This document shows, one piece after another, positions 56,043 through 64,000 of a DNA stretch of 64,000 nt (positions are counted from its first letter, which is position 1; every line of letters starts with the position of its first letter). The DNA is from Marinobacter daepoensis DSM 16072. Lineage in GTDB: Bacteria; Pseudomonadota; Gammaproteobacteria; Pseudomonadales; Oleiphilaceae. Position numbers and translations under genes: made by a program. The notes under the pieces are model-generated. The model was not told the origin of the DNA and did not search any database. It worked only from the letters and a program-made list of their open reading frames with translations. Location of the stretch: contig NZ_ATWI01000008.1 of assembly GCF_000421165.1 (NCBI RefSeq), forward strand, positions 186,001 to 250,000, given 5' to 3'.

Positions 56043-56444
56043 ATGATCAGCGGTTACCGGGATCTTGTTCTGGCCAGTCGTAAAGAACCTGAGCCACAGC
56101 GCCTGTTGTTTGTGTTTTGCAAAGCCGAATTGCCGGATGACGCATCAACGGAGCAATGCGATGCCTTCGAGAGAGGTGAGGGTGGGGCACTGACACCGGT
56201 TATCTGTGTGGATAAGACTCCCGAAGAGGCGCCGTCGTTTGACCTTCTCGTTGAAGAATCCCGTGCGACCGGCCAGGCGTGGGACATGGTGTTCGTCGCC
56301 GCCATGTCAGGCCGTGGCGGCTTTGCCCCGTCTCCGGATGAAGCCAGACAGCCCATGACCATGATGGTGGAGAGTATCCGGCTTGGGCATGTGGGCAACT
56401 ATTTGCCTCTTAATCCTGCGGGCCACGCTATCCGCCTTGACTGA
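56043..56444 (+). CDS. Conserved hypothetical protein between dnr and nosR
   Basis: 133-aa cytoplasmic protein with no signal or membrane segment. It looks like the small protein sometimes named ribonucleotide reductase subunit alpha in pseudomonads (LFVFCKAELPDDAS, WDMVFVAAMSGRGG), a name I doubt because no reductase motif is present. ATG at 56043 with GGGGA upstream. Function unknown; its place beside dnr and nos may mean a link to NO or metal stress. Confidence 0.7.
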   Translation: MISGYRDLVLASRKEPEPQRLLFVFCKAELPDDASTEQCDAFERGEGGALTPVICVDKTPEEAPSFDLLVEESRATGQAWDMVFVAAMSGRGGFAPSPDEARQPMTMMVESIRLGHVGNYLPLNPAGHAIRLD

Positions 56445-56489
56445 ACTCAAGGTTGCCATACCCGCTCGAATCTATCCTCTAAGAGGTAT

Positions 56490-56503
56490 TTGATTTTCCT
56501 CAA
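56490..56503. promoter_or_regulatory. FNR/Dnr-type box upstream of nosR
   Basis: TTGAT-TTTC-CTCAA, 9 of 10 to consensus, 46-59 bases upstream of the nosR GTG at 56549. Confidence 0.78.
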
Positions 56504-56548
56504 AATTGGACGACCCTTGTTTTAGTCCAAAGGATCCCGGGAGTTGTA

Positions 56549-58693
56549 GTGAAAAACCTAAGTCGTTTTGCGCTTTCCGTGCTTTTGTTGTTTGCAGTCT
56601 CTCTGGCCTGGGCTCAGCCCGTGTCAGAGTATACGCCGCCCGCCGGGCGCCAGGTCATAGAGCAGGTGTTTCCTGACGCAACGGAACTCCGGCCTGTTGA
56701 GAATAATCGGGCCATTCAGGAGATCTACGCCGGTGGCGAACGGTTGGGCTACGCCTACCAGTCTCTGGACTTTGTGCAGACACCGGCGTACTCGGGTAAG
56801 CCTCTGAACGCCATGGTTGTGCTGGACACGGAAGGTGAGATCCGCGCAGCCAGGGTGATCCACCACGATGAGCCGATCCTGCTGGTTGGCATTCCAGAAA
56901 GCAAAATGCACGAATTCACCGACCAGTACACCGGGTTGAAGGTGGATCAGCGGGTCACTGTGGGCGGAACGTCCACTGAGCGGAAGGTGGCTGTCGATGG
57001 TCTGTCTGGCGCCACCGTAACGGTGATGGTGATCAATGAAGTCATCATGCGCACGGCGCACCGTGTTGGTGTCGAAATTGGCCTGATTGAGGGTGGCGAG
57101 AGCAGTCGCCCTCCCAGAGCTGAAGTGAAACGGGATGCGTTCCAGGAAAGAACATGGCAGGAACTGACCGGTGACGGCTCGGTTCGCAGGCTGAGGCTGA
57201 CCAAAGGTCAGGTGGATGATTCGTTCGTGGGTACGCCGGCTGAAGGCATTGAAACGGCGGCCCCCGGTGACCGGGATGACGTTCTGATTGACCTGTATGC
57301 CGCCTACCTGGATGTTCCGACCATTGGCCGCAATCTGCTGGGTGAAAGCCAGTACCAGTGGCTGAGGTCCGAGCTTAAAGACGGTGAACACGCGATTGCA
57401 GTGATGGCCAATGGCGAGTATTCGTTCAAAGGCTCCGGCTATGTGCGCGGAGGTATCTTTGACCGGGTTCAGATTCGTCAGTTCGGCGACACCTTCAATT
57501 TCCGGGACCTCGACTTTCATCGGCTCAGCGATGTCTATGCCGGAGGAATGCCCGCGTTTTCCGAGATGGCGATCTTTATTGTACGCCAGCAGTACGGTTT
57601 CGATCCGGGCACGCCCTGGACCCTCGAACTGACGGTCAAGCGCCAGACCGGTCCACTCGACAGTGAGTTTCAGGTATTTCCTCTGGAGTACCAGTTGCCG
57701 GACCCGTATTACACTCGTCCCGAACCGGTTCTGACTGAAGAGGAGTGGCTTGAGACTCAGCCACTCTGGGTACAGGTCTGGTATCAGAAACAGTTCCAGG
57801 TCATCGTTCTGGGCCTTGGTATTGCAGTATTGCTCTTCATCCTGTTCTTTCAGGACTGGCTGGTTCAGAAGCCCCGGATGATGCGATGGATTCGTCACGG
57901 CTTTCTGGTTTACACCCTGTTCTTTATCGGTTGGTATGCCCTTGGGCAGCTGTCCATCGTGAACGTGCTGACTTTTGCGAACAGCCTGATCAGCGGTTTC
58001 AAGTGGGAAACTTTTCTGATCGATCCCATCATGTTCGTGCTTTGGGCCGTGGTGGCGGGCATCGTCCTGCTTTGGGGGCGGGCGGTGTACTGTGGCTGGC
58101 TGTGCCCGTTCGGCGCTCTGCAGGAGCTGATCAATGAGATTGCCCGCAAACTGAAAGTGCCGCAATACACCGTTCCCTTTGCCTGGCATGAACGCCTGTG
58201 GGCCATCAAATACATCATCCTGCTGGTGCTGTTTGGGGTCTCCCTCGAATCCATGGCCACCGCCGAACGCATGGCTGAGGTGGAACCGTTCAAGACCGCC
58301 ATCACCCTGCACTTTGATCGAAGCTGGCCATTTGTCACCTACGCGGCGTTGTTGCTGGTGATCAACGTTTTCACCCGCAAAGTTTACTGCCGGTATCTGT
58401 GCCCGCTGGGCGCTGCCCTGGCTCTGCCTACCAAATTGCGGGTGTTCGACTGGCTCAAACGCCGCAAGGAATGCGGCAATCCGTGTCGCCTGTGTGACAA
58501 GGAATGTGAGGTGCAGGCCATTCATCCGGATGGGCACATCAATTACATGGAGTGCCATTACTGCCTGGATTGTCAGATGACCTATTTCGACGACCACAAG
58601 TGCCCGCCGCTGATTGTTAAACGCCGCGGCAAGCGCCGTGGTCACAATGCGCCCGGCCATCCAGAGGAAATTCCGGTGGTCCAGGTGAACTGA
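56549..58693 (+). CDS. nosR: NosR, membrane flavo-iron-sulfur protein of N2O reduction
   Basis: 714-aa protein: signal peptide, periplasmic FMN-binding domain (covalent FMN at Thr in DGLSGATVT), several helices with CGWLCPFG and CRYLCPLG motifs, and a C-terminal cytoplasmic two-cluster ferredoxin (CGNPCRLCDKEC, CHYCLDCQ). Needed for electron supply to and activity of NosZ and for nosZ expression. GTG start at 56549 with GGGAG upstream. First gene of the nos operon. Confidence 0.97.
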   Translation: MKNLSRFALSVLLLFAVSLAWAQPVSEYTPPAGRQVIEQVFPDATELRPVENNRAIQEIYAGGERLGYAYQSLDFVQTPAYSGKPLNAMVVLDTEGEIRAARVIHHDEPILLVGIPESKMHEFTDQYTGLKVDQRVTVGGTSTERKVAVDGLSGATVTVMVINEVIMRTAHRVGVEIGLIEGGESSRPPRAEVKRDAFQERTWQELTGDGSVRRLRLTKGQVDDSFVGTPAEGIETAAPGDRDDVLIDLYAAYLDVPTIGRNLLGESQYQWLRSELKDGEHAIAVMANGEYSFKGSGYVRGGIFDRVQIRQFGDTFNFRDLDFHRLSDVYAGGMPAFSEMAIFIVRQQYGFDPGTPWTLELTVKRQTGPLDSEFQVFPLEYQLPDPYYTRPEPVLTEEEWLETQPLWVQVWYQKQFQVIVLGLGIAVLLFILFFQDWLVQKPRMMRWIRHGFLVYTLFFIGWYALGQLSIVNVLTFANSLISGFKWETFLIDPIMFVLWAVVAGIVLLWGRAVYCGWLCPFGALQELINEIARKLKVPQYTVPFAWHERLWAIKYIILLVLFGVSLESMATAERMAEVEPFKTAITLHFDRSWPFVTYAALLLVINVFTRKVYCRYLCPLGAALALPTKLRVFDWLKRRKECGNPCRLCDKECEVQAIHPDGHINYMECHYCLDCQMTYFDDHKCPPLIVKRRGKRRGHNAPGHPEEIPVVQVN

Positions 58694-58775
58694 GTCGTCC
58701 CGAGGAGCCATCCATAAGGCCCCGGAAAGCCATGAGAAGCAATAACCGCCATAACCAATAACGGAGTGGGATGCT

Positions 58776-60671
58776 ATGAAGAAAAAAGATGATCTGACCA
58801 AAGACGCGCCGGAGGTCCCTGAAGGCGGCCTGAGCCGTCGTCGTTTCATGGGTGCGGCCGCTCTGGCCGGTGTTGCCGGTGCCACCGGTCTGGGCACCTC
58901 GGTCATGTCGCGGGAAGCGTGGGCAGCCGCCGCCGAAGAAGCCCGTAACAAGGTACACGTTGGCCCGGGTGAGCTGGACGAGTACTACGGCTTCTGGAGC
59001 GGTGGTCACCAGGGCGAGGTTCGTGTTCTGGGCGTACCGTCCATGCGTGAGCTGATGCGCATTCCGGTCTTCAACGTGGATTCAGCCACAGGCTGGGGGA
59101 TTACCAACGAAAGTAAGGAAATCCTGGGCGGCGACCAGCAGTATCTCAACGGTGACTGCCACCACCCGCACATTTCCATGACCGACGGTCGTTACGATGG
59201 CAAGTACCTGTTCATCAACGACAAGGCCAACACCCGGGTTGCCCGTATCCGTCTGGACATCATGAAGACGGACAAGATTACCCACATTCCGAACGTTCAG
59301 GCGATTCACGGTCTGCGTTTGCAGAAAGTGCCCAAGACCAACTACGTATTCTGTAACGCGGAATTTGTGATTCCCCAGCCGAACGACGGCAAGGAATTCA
59401 GCCTGGAAAACAGCTACACCATGTTCAGTGCGCTGGATGCGGAAACCATGGAGGTGGCCTGGCAGGTGATTGTTGATGGTAACCTCGACAACACGGATGC
59501 CGATTACACCGGTAAGTACGCGGCGTCTACCTGCTACAACTCCGAGCGGGCCCTGGATCTGGCCGGCACCATGCGCAACGACCGGGACTGGGTGGTGGTG
59601 TTCAACGTGGAGCGTATTGCCGCTGCGGTGAAGGCCGGTAAGTTCAAAACCATCGGTGACTCCAAGGTGCCGGTCGTGGACGGCCGGGGTAAATCCGAGT
59701 TCACCCGATACATCCCGGTGCCGAAGAACCCGCATGGCCTGAACACTTCGCCAGACGGAAAGTATTTCATTGCCAACGGCAAACTGTCTCCGACGGTCTC
59801 GGTGATCGCCATCGACAAGCTGGACGCCCTGTTCGACGACAAGATCGAACTGCGTGACACCGTCGTCGCGGAGCCAGAGCTGGGTCTCGGGCCGCTGCAT
59901 ACCACGTTTGATGGGCGCGGCAATGCGTACACCACCTTGTTTATCGACAGCCAGGTGTGTAAGTGGAACATTGCCGATGCCATCAAGCATTACAATGGCG
60001 ACAAGGTGAACTACATCCGTCAGAAACTGGATGTGCATTATCAGCCGGGTCATAACCATGCGTCCCTGACGGAATCCCGGGATGCCGATGGCAAGTGGCT
60101 GGTGGTTCTGTCCAAGTTCTCGAAAGACCGCTTCCTGCCGGTCGGCCCACTGCATCCGGAGAACGATCAGCTGATTGATATTTCCGGAGAGGAAATGAAG
60201 CTGGTTCACGATGGCCCGACGTTTGCTGAGCCCCATGACTGCATTCTGGTGCGTCGTGATCAGATCAAAACCAAGAAGATTTACGAACGTGACGATCCGT
60301 TCTTTGCTGGTGCCCGGGCTCAGGCCAAAAAGGATGGGGTGACTCTGGAATCTGACAACAAAGTGATCCGTGATGGCAACAAGGTGCGGGTTTACATGAC
60401 CTCGGTTGCGCCGCAATTTGGCATGACCGAGTTTAAGGTGAAGGAAGGTGATCAGGTAACGGTGTACGTGACCAACCTGGATATGGTTGAGGACGTAACC
60501 CACGGTTTCTGTATGGTGAACCACGGTGTGAGCATGGAAATCAGCCCGCAGCAGACCTCGTCGGTTACCTTTACCGCAGGTAAGCCTGGGGTTTACTGGT
60601 ACTACTGTAACTGGTTCTGTCATGCGCTCCATATGGAGATGGGCGGGCGGATGCTCGTCGAAAAGGCCTGA
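58776..60671 (+). CDS. nosZ: Nitrous oxide reductase NosZ (clade I)
   Basis: 631-aa periplasmic copper enzyme reducing N2O to N2. Twin-arginine signal [15 protein letters not shown] marks it as Tat-exported, clade I. The seven-bladed propeller carries the CuZ histidines ([30 protein letters not shown]), and the C-terminal cupredoxin holds the CuA site [12 protein letters not shown]. 82 bases after nosR; followed by a hairpin and nosD. Confidence 0.98.
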   Translation: MKKKDDLTKDAPEVPEGGLSRRRFMGAAALAGVAGATGLGTSVMSREAWAAAAEEARNKVHVGPGELDEYYGFWSGGHQGEVRVLGVPSMRELMRIPVFNVDSATGWGITNESKEILGGDQQYLNGDCHHPHISMTDGRYDGKYLFINDKANTRVARIRLDIMKTDKITHIPNVQAIHGLRLQKVPKTNYVFCNAEFVIPQPNDGKEFSLENSYTMFSALDAETMEVAWQVIVDGNLDNTDADYTGKYAASTCYNSERALDLAGTMRNDRDWVVVFNVERIAAAVKAGKFKTIGDSKVPVVDGRGKSEFTRYIPVPKNPHGLNTSPDGKYFIANGKLSPTVSVIAIDKLDALFDDKIELRDTVVAEPELGLGPLHTTFDGRGNAYTTLFIDSQVCKWNIADAIKHYNGDKVNYIRQKLDVHYQPGHNHASLTESRDADGKWLVVLSKFSKDRFLPVGPLHPENDQLIDISGEEMKLVHDGPTFAEPHDCILVRRDQIKTKKIYERDDPFFAGARAQAKKDGVTLESDNKVIRDGNKVRVYMTSVAPQFGMTEFKVKEGDQVTVYVTNLDMVEDVTHGFCMVNHGVSMEISPQQTSSVTFTAGKPGVYWYYCNWFCHALHMEMGGRMLVEKA

Positions 60672-60686
60672 TAGCACGTTACCTGG

Positions 60687-60714
60687 CCTGGAGTCCCGTA
60701 TACGGGGCTCCAGG
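60687..60714 (+). other. Long perfect hairpin between nosZ and nosD
   Basis: CCTGGAG-T-CCCGTA with TACGGG-G-CTCCAGG forms an almost uninterrupted stem with a minimal loop. No T-run follows, so it may protect the nosRZ message or lower read-through into nosD rather than end transcription. Confidence 0.65.
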
Positions 60715-60742
60715 TTGCCTGTCACGTTTTCGAGATCTATTG

Positions 60743-62011
60743 ATGTATCAGATAATGCGTTATGGGGTGGCCCTGTCAGTCGCTCTGATTTCGCTGACTG
60801 CAAGTGCCAGCCTGCAAGACCAACTGGATGCTCTGGAGCCCGGAGCGTCGTTTGTGCTTCCTTCCGAACCGCTTTCGCCGTTGATTATCCGGGTGCCGGG
60901 GGTTTCCGTGTCCTGTGGCCGGGAAACCGTGATTGATGGTGCCGGGAAGGGTAATGCGGTTGAAATTCAGGCAGAGAGCGTGACGTTTTCTGGTTGCGAG
61001 GTGCGCAACTGGGGTAAGGACCTGAACCAGCTTGATGCCGGAATCTTTGTCGCCCGGGAAGCGCAGGGTGCGGTGGTTGAAAACAACCGGCTGCAGGGGC
61101 CGGCGTTTGGCGTGTGGCTGGACGCGACGCCGGAGGTGACTGTGCGGAGCAATCACATTCGGGGAGAAACGAGCTTGCGGTCGCAGGACCGGGGAAACGG
61201 GATACACCTGTTCAACACCACCGGGGCACTGATTGAAGACAACGATATCAGTCAGACCCGGGACGCCATCTACATCGAAACGGCAAACCAGAATACCATT
61301 CGTGGCAATGTCATGAGCGATCTCCGCTACGGCATTCATTACATGTATTCGATGCACAACCTGCTGGAAAACAATGTGACGCGAAGAACGCGCACCGGCT
61401 ATGCGTTGATGCAGAGTAAGTATCTGAAAGTAATTAATAATCGATCAGAGAATGACGAAAACTACGGCATTCTGATGAACTTCATTACCAACTCGCAGTT
61501 GCGTAATAACGTGGTCACCGGAGTGTCTCAGGGGCAGAGTGCCGGGGTGGTGATTTCCGGTGCCGAGGGTAAGGCGGTGTTCATCTATAACTCGCTGTAC
61601 AACACCTTCGAAGGGAACTATTTCGGCCACAGTAACATCGGCATCCACCTGACGGCAGGTTCCGAGCAAAACCGAGTATTCAATAATGCGTTTGTGGAAA
61701 ATCAGCGTCAGGTGAAGTACGTGGCCACCCGCACTCAATCATGGGCTGAAGCAGGCAAGGGCAACTACTGGAGTGATTATCTGGGGTGGGACCGCAATCA
61801 GGACGGATTGGGTGACGTGCCCTATGAGCCAAACGATAACGTTGACCGGTTGTTGTGGAAGTACCCGGAAGCCAAGGTGCTGATGTTCAGCCCTGCCGTC
61901 GACACCCTGCGCTGGGTGCAGGATGCCTTCCCGGTAGTGAAGTCTGCGGGGGTGAGTGACCCCCATCCTCTGATGCGCATACCCGACCACCTGCAAGCGG
62001 AGATCCGATGA
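60743..62011 (+). CDS. nosD: NosD, periplasmic copper-assembly protein
   Basis: 422-aa exported right-handed beta-helix (carbohydrate-binding/CASH-type) protein required for CuZ maturation of NosZ. Signal peptide to about residue 23 (ASA), then repeated strands such as NRLQGPAFGVWLD, NDISQTRDAIYIE and NNVTRRTRTGYAL. ATG at 60743; TTG at 60740 and ATG at 60755 are less likely. Overlaps nosF by four bases. Confidence 0.96.
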   Translation: MYQIMRYGVALSVALISLTASASLQDQLDALEPGASFVLPSEPLSPLIIRVPGVSVSCGRETVIDGAGKGNAVEIQAESVTFSGCEVRNWGKDLNQLDAGIFVAREAQGAVVENNRLQGPAFGVWLDATPEVTVRSNHIRGETSLRSQDRGNGIHLFNTTGALIEDNDISQTRDAIYIETANQNTIRGNVMSDLRYGIHYMYSMHNLLENNVTRRTRTGYALMQSKYLKVINNRSENDENYGILMNFITNSQLRNNVVTGVSQGQSAGVVISGAEGKAVFIYNSLYNTFEGNYFGHSNIGIHLTAGSEQNRVFNNAFVENQRQVKYVATRTQSWAEAGKGNYWSDYLGWDRNQDGLGDVPYEPNDNVDRLLWKYPEAKVLMFSPAVDTLRWVQDAFPVVKSAGVSDPHPLMRIPDHLQAEIR

Positions 62012-62940
62012 ACTGTTTTCGACTGGAGAACGTCAGCCACCGGTATGACAAGGCTGCGGTGTTGCACGGGGTAGATCTTCGGCTGGAGCCGGGGGAGATT
62101 CTGGGGCTGTTCGGGCACAACGGGGCAGGCAAAACCACCTCAATCAAGCTGATTCTGGGCCTGATGCAGCCAACGGAGGGCAAGGTCTCTGTGCTGGAAG
62201 GTATGGCCGGTGATCCTCAGGTTACCCAGCACATTGGGTATCTGCCCGAGAACGTGATGTTCTACCCGCAACTCACAGGCCGTGAGATTCTCTGCCATTT
62301 TGCCCGCCTGAAAGGCGCACCCCTGAAGCAGGTGCCCGAATTGCTGGAACAGGTCGGGCTGGGGGATGCCATGGACGCGCGCACCAAAACTTATTCCAAG
62401 GGGATGCGCCAGCGGCTGGGACTGGCTCAGGCCCTGTTGGGCAAGCCCCGGCTACTGATGCTTGACGAACCAACGGTTGGTCTGGACCCGGTGGCAACGG
62501 CCGACCTTTATCGGCTGCTGCGGCGGCTACGGGATGAGGGCACCGGTATCGTCCTTTGCTCGCACGTTTTGCCAGGCGTGGAGCCCTACATCGACCGCGC
62601 GGCCATCCTGACCGAAGGCGCTCTGAAGGCTTCCGGGGATCTGCCATCGTTGCGGCGCCAGGCAAACATGCCGGTGACGTTGACGATTGAGCCTGCGAAC
62701 AGCCTTTCTGCGGTGGAGCAAGCCATCGATCAGGCGGGCTCTCGGGCAGGTCTGATGATAAAGACACGCCATGGGCGCCTGCTGGTTGATGTGAGGCCTG
62801 AGGAAAAAATGGCCCTGATCAAAACATTGATGACGTCTGGCGAAGTGGCGGATCTGGGTATCCACCAGCCCAGCCTCGAAGATATCTATGTGCACTTTAT
62901 CGGTTCGGGTGGCCTGGCGCACCGTGGAGGTAGTCAATGA
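62008..62940 (+). CDS. nosF: NosF, ABC-type ATPase of copper-site assembly
   Basis: 310-aa cytoplasmic ATPase partner of NosY/NosD. Walker A GHNGAGKTTS, signature YSKGMRQRLGLAQ and Walker B LLMLDEPTVGLDP are clear. Overlaps nosD and nosY by four bases each, giving tight coupling. The complex is thought to deliver copper or sulfur for the CuZ centre. Confidence 0.96.
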   Translation: MNCFRLENVSHRYDKAAVLHGVDLRLEPGEILGLFGHNGAGKTTSIKLILGLMQPTEGKVSVLEGMAGDPQVTQHIGYLPENVMFYPQLTGREILCHFARLKGAPLKQVPELLEQVGLGDAMDARTKTYSKGMRQRLGLAQALLGKPRLLMLDEPTVGLDPVATADLYRLLRRLRDEGTGIVLCSHVLPGVEPYIDRAAILTEGALKASGDLPSLRRQANMPVTLTIEPANSLSAVEQAIDQAGSRAGLMIKTRHGRLLVDVRPEEKMALIKTLMTSGEVADLGIHQPSLEDIYVHFIGSGGLAHRGGSQ

Positions 62941-63767
62941 ACGCAGTCTGGACCATTGCCCGAAAGGAACTCAGCGACAGCTTTCGCAACCGGTGGCTGG
63001 TTGCCATCTCGTTGGTGTTTGCGACTCTTGCTCTGGGTATCGCCTGGTTCGGGGCAGCGGCTTCGGGGCAGGTGGGGTACGCCTCCACCCCGGCGACCAT
63101 TGCCAGTCTTGCCAGCCTGGGCATCTTTCTGATCCCGCTGATTGCGTTGCTTCTGGCGTACGATGCCATCGTTGGGGAAGAAGAAGGAGGCACTCTGTTA
63201 TTGCTGATGACCTACCCGCTCAGCAAGAACCAGCTGTTACTGGGTAAATTCCTGGGGCATGGTCTGACGCTGGCACTGGCCACCCTGATTGGGTTTGGCG
63301 TGGCGGGCGTCGCCATTGCGCTCCTGGTGGATGGCGTGGCCATCGGCGCCCTGGCCGTGGCCATGGGGCGTTTTGTCGGCTCCACCGTGTTGCTGGGGTG
63401 GGGGTTTATTGCACTGGCGTACCTGGTCAGCGTACGGGTCAGTGAGAAACCCGTTGCGGCCGGGCTGGCCCTTGCCATCTGGTTCTTTTTTGTGCTGATT
63501 TTTGATCTGGTGCTGCTGGGGACCCTGGTGGCGAGTGAGGGCAAGCTGAATCCGGAGTTGCTGCCGTGGTTCCTGATGCTTAACCCGACCGATATCTACC
63601 GTCTTTTGAACATTGTCGCTTTCGGAGACAGCGGCCAGCTCAGTGGAGTGCTTAGTCTGGGCGCCGATCTGCCCATTGGTGCAGGAGGACTCTGGATTGG
63701 TCTTGTGCTCTGGTGCGTGGTTCCGCTGACGGGTGCGTTGCTTCTCTTCAAAAACCGAAACATCTGA
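62937..63767 (+). CDS. nosY: NosY, ABC-type permease of copper-site assembly
   Basis: 276-aa, six-helix permease. Typical start (WTIARKELSDSFRNRWL) and the helix-2 region YDAIVGEEEGGTLLLLMTYP of the NosY/ABC-2 family are present. Works with NosF and NosD. Confidence 0.95.
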   Translation: MNAVWTIARKELSDSFRNRWLVAISLVFATLALGIAWFGAAASGQVGYASTPATIASLASLGIFLIPLIALLLAYDAIVGEEEGGTLLLLMTYPLSKNQLLLGKFLGHGLTLALATLIGFGVAGVAIALLVDGVAIGALAVAMGRFVGSTVLLGWGFIALAYLVSVRVSEKPVAAGLALAIWFFFVLIFDLVLLGTLVASEGKLNPELLPWFLMLNPTDIYRLLNIVAFGDSGQLSGVLSLGADLPIGAGGLWIGLVLWCVVPLTGALLLFKNRNI

Positions 63768-63789
63768 TTGTTACCGGAGACTCAGGATC

Positions 63790-64000
63790 ATGACATACCC
63801 CATCACTAAATGGATTGTTGCCTTTCTTGTTGTTGCGACCCTGGCGGGTTGTTCTGAGGATGCGCCGCAACGCGCTGAAAGACCCGCGCCCGTCCATTTT
63901 GAATCCGGCGATGAGTGCCATGTCTGCGGCATGGCGATCACTCATTTTCCCGGCCCTAAGGGGCAGGCGTTTACCGAGCGAGAGCAGGATATCCGTAAGT
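63790..64000 (+). CDS. nosL: NosL copper chaperone lipoprotein, N-terminal part (cut by window edge)
   Basis: The first 70 residues are visible and open to the window end. Lipoprotein signal with lipobox LAGC, then the Cu(I)-binding CHVCGMAI motif. NosL is an outer-membrane-type lipoprotein that hands copper to NosZ maturation. Starts 22 bases after nosY; AGGA precedes the ATG. Confidence 0.93.
   Translation, partial: MTYPITKWIVAFLVVATLAGCSEDAPQRAERPAPVHFESGDECHVCGMAITHFPGPKGQAFTEREQDIRK

Noticed and set aside
56624..58951. 775-codon open frame antisense to nosR
   Set aside because: Longest shadow in the window, but opposite an intact nosR with all motifs.
59082..60803. 573-codon open frame antisense to nosZ
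   Set aside because: Shadow of nosZ; no recognisable domain.

Overview
The window comes from a marine or halophilic gammaproteobacterium, most like Marinobacter. This is inferred from the character of the proteins, the moderately GC-rich sequence, the Na+-linked transporters and the gene set; no rRNA or other marker is present to prove it. It is essentially one large respiratory-denitrification island. It carries genes for all four reductases (nitrate, nitrite, nitric oxide, nitrous oxide) and many accessory genes, with one ion-transport/osmotic-stress operon in the middle. I see no insertion sequences, phage genes, tRNAs, rRNAs or CRISPR arrays.

Layout. 1-4564: nitrite reductase region. nirS (cut by the left edge) is divergent from nirC-nirF-(PhnD-like)-nirQ-(small membrane protein). 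4573-10225: nitric oxide reductase region on the minus strand, norCB-(polyferredoxin)-norD-norE-norF, with a perfect FNR/Dnr-type box upstream. 10328-12429: an AEC-family carrier, and a CDF metal transporter with its CadR/PbrR-type MerR regulator and a textbook MerR operator. 12535-23224: a tightly packed plus-strand operon encoding a BCCT osmolyte transporter, a UspA protein, a nine-gene Mrp-type antiporter complex in the gene order of the archaeal Mbh membrane module with three NuoL/M/N-like subunits, and a tandem-HAD protein. 23221-27734: a periplasmic solute-binding/sensor protein, an FeS-type photolyase/cryptochrome, and hemN with its own FNR-type box. 28162-32039: a sodium:solute symporter with a 44-aa companion, and a chemoreceptor with a nitrate/nitrite-sensing NIT domain. 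32323-38449: oxygen-independent ubiquinone synthesis genes ubiU, ubiV and (separately) ubiT, a ferric-reductase-like flavocytochrome, a YeiH-type exporter, an unknown membrane protein and a stand-alone GreA/B C-terminal-like domain. 38519-49408: narXL divergent from narK-narGHJI. 49427-54180: an unknown membrane protein and the methionine pair metR/metE. 54274-56444: a PpiC-type prolyl isomerase, dnr and a conserved hypothetical gene. 56549-64000: nosR-nosZ-nosD-nosF-nosY-nosL (nosL cut by the right edge).

How the genes work together. NarK brings in nitrate, NarGHI reduces it at the quinol pool, NirS reduces nitrite, NorCB reduces NO and NosZ reduces N2O. UbiUVT and HemN supply quinone and heme without oxygen, and the NIT chemoreceptor probably steers cells to nitrate. 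Dnr (NO-sensing, FNR family) and NarXL are the likely regulators. FNR/Dnr-like boxes are visible upstream of nirS, nirC, norC, hemN, narG, dnr and nosR, and a good 7-2-7 NarL site lies upstream of narG. Most of the remaining d1-heme genes (nirD, L, G, H, J, E, N) are not in the window and may lie beyond nirS.

The least explained parts are the BCCT-UspA-Mbh-like antiporter-HAD operon, including an antiporter-like subunit that lacks the key TM5 glutamate and a HAD protein whose two active sites both carry DWH instead of DxD; the PhnD-like protein inside the nir operon; the polyferredoxin inside the nor operon; and several small unknown proteins.
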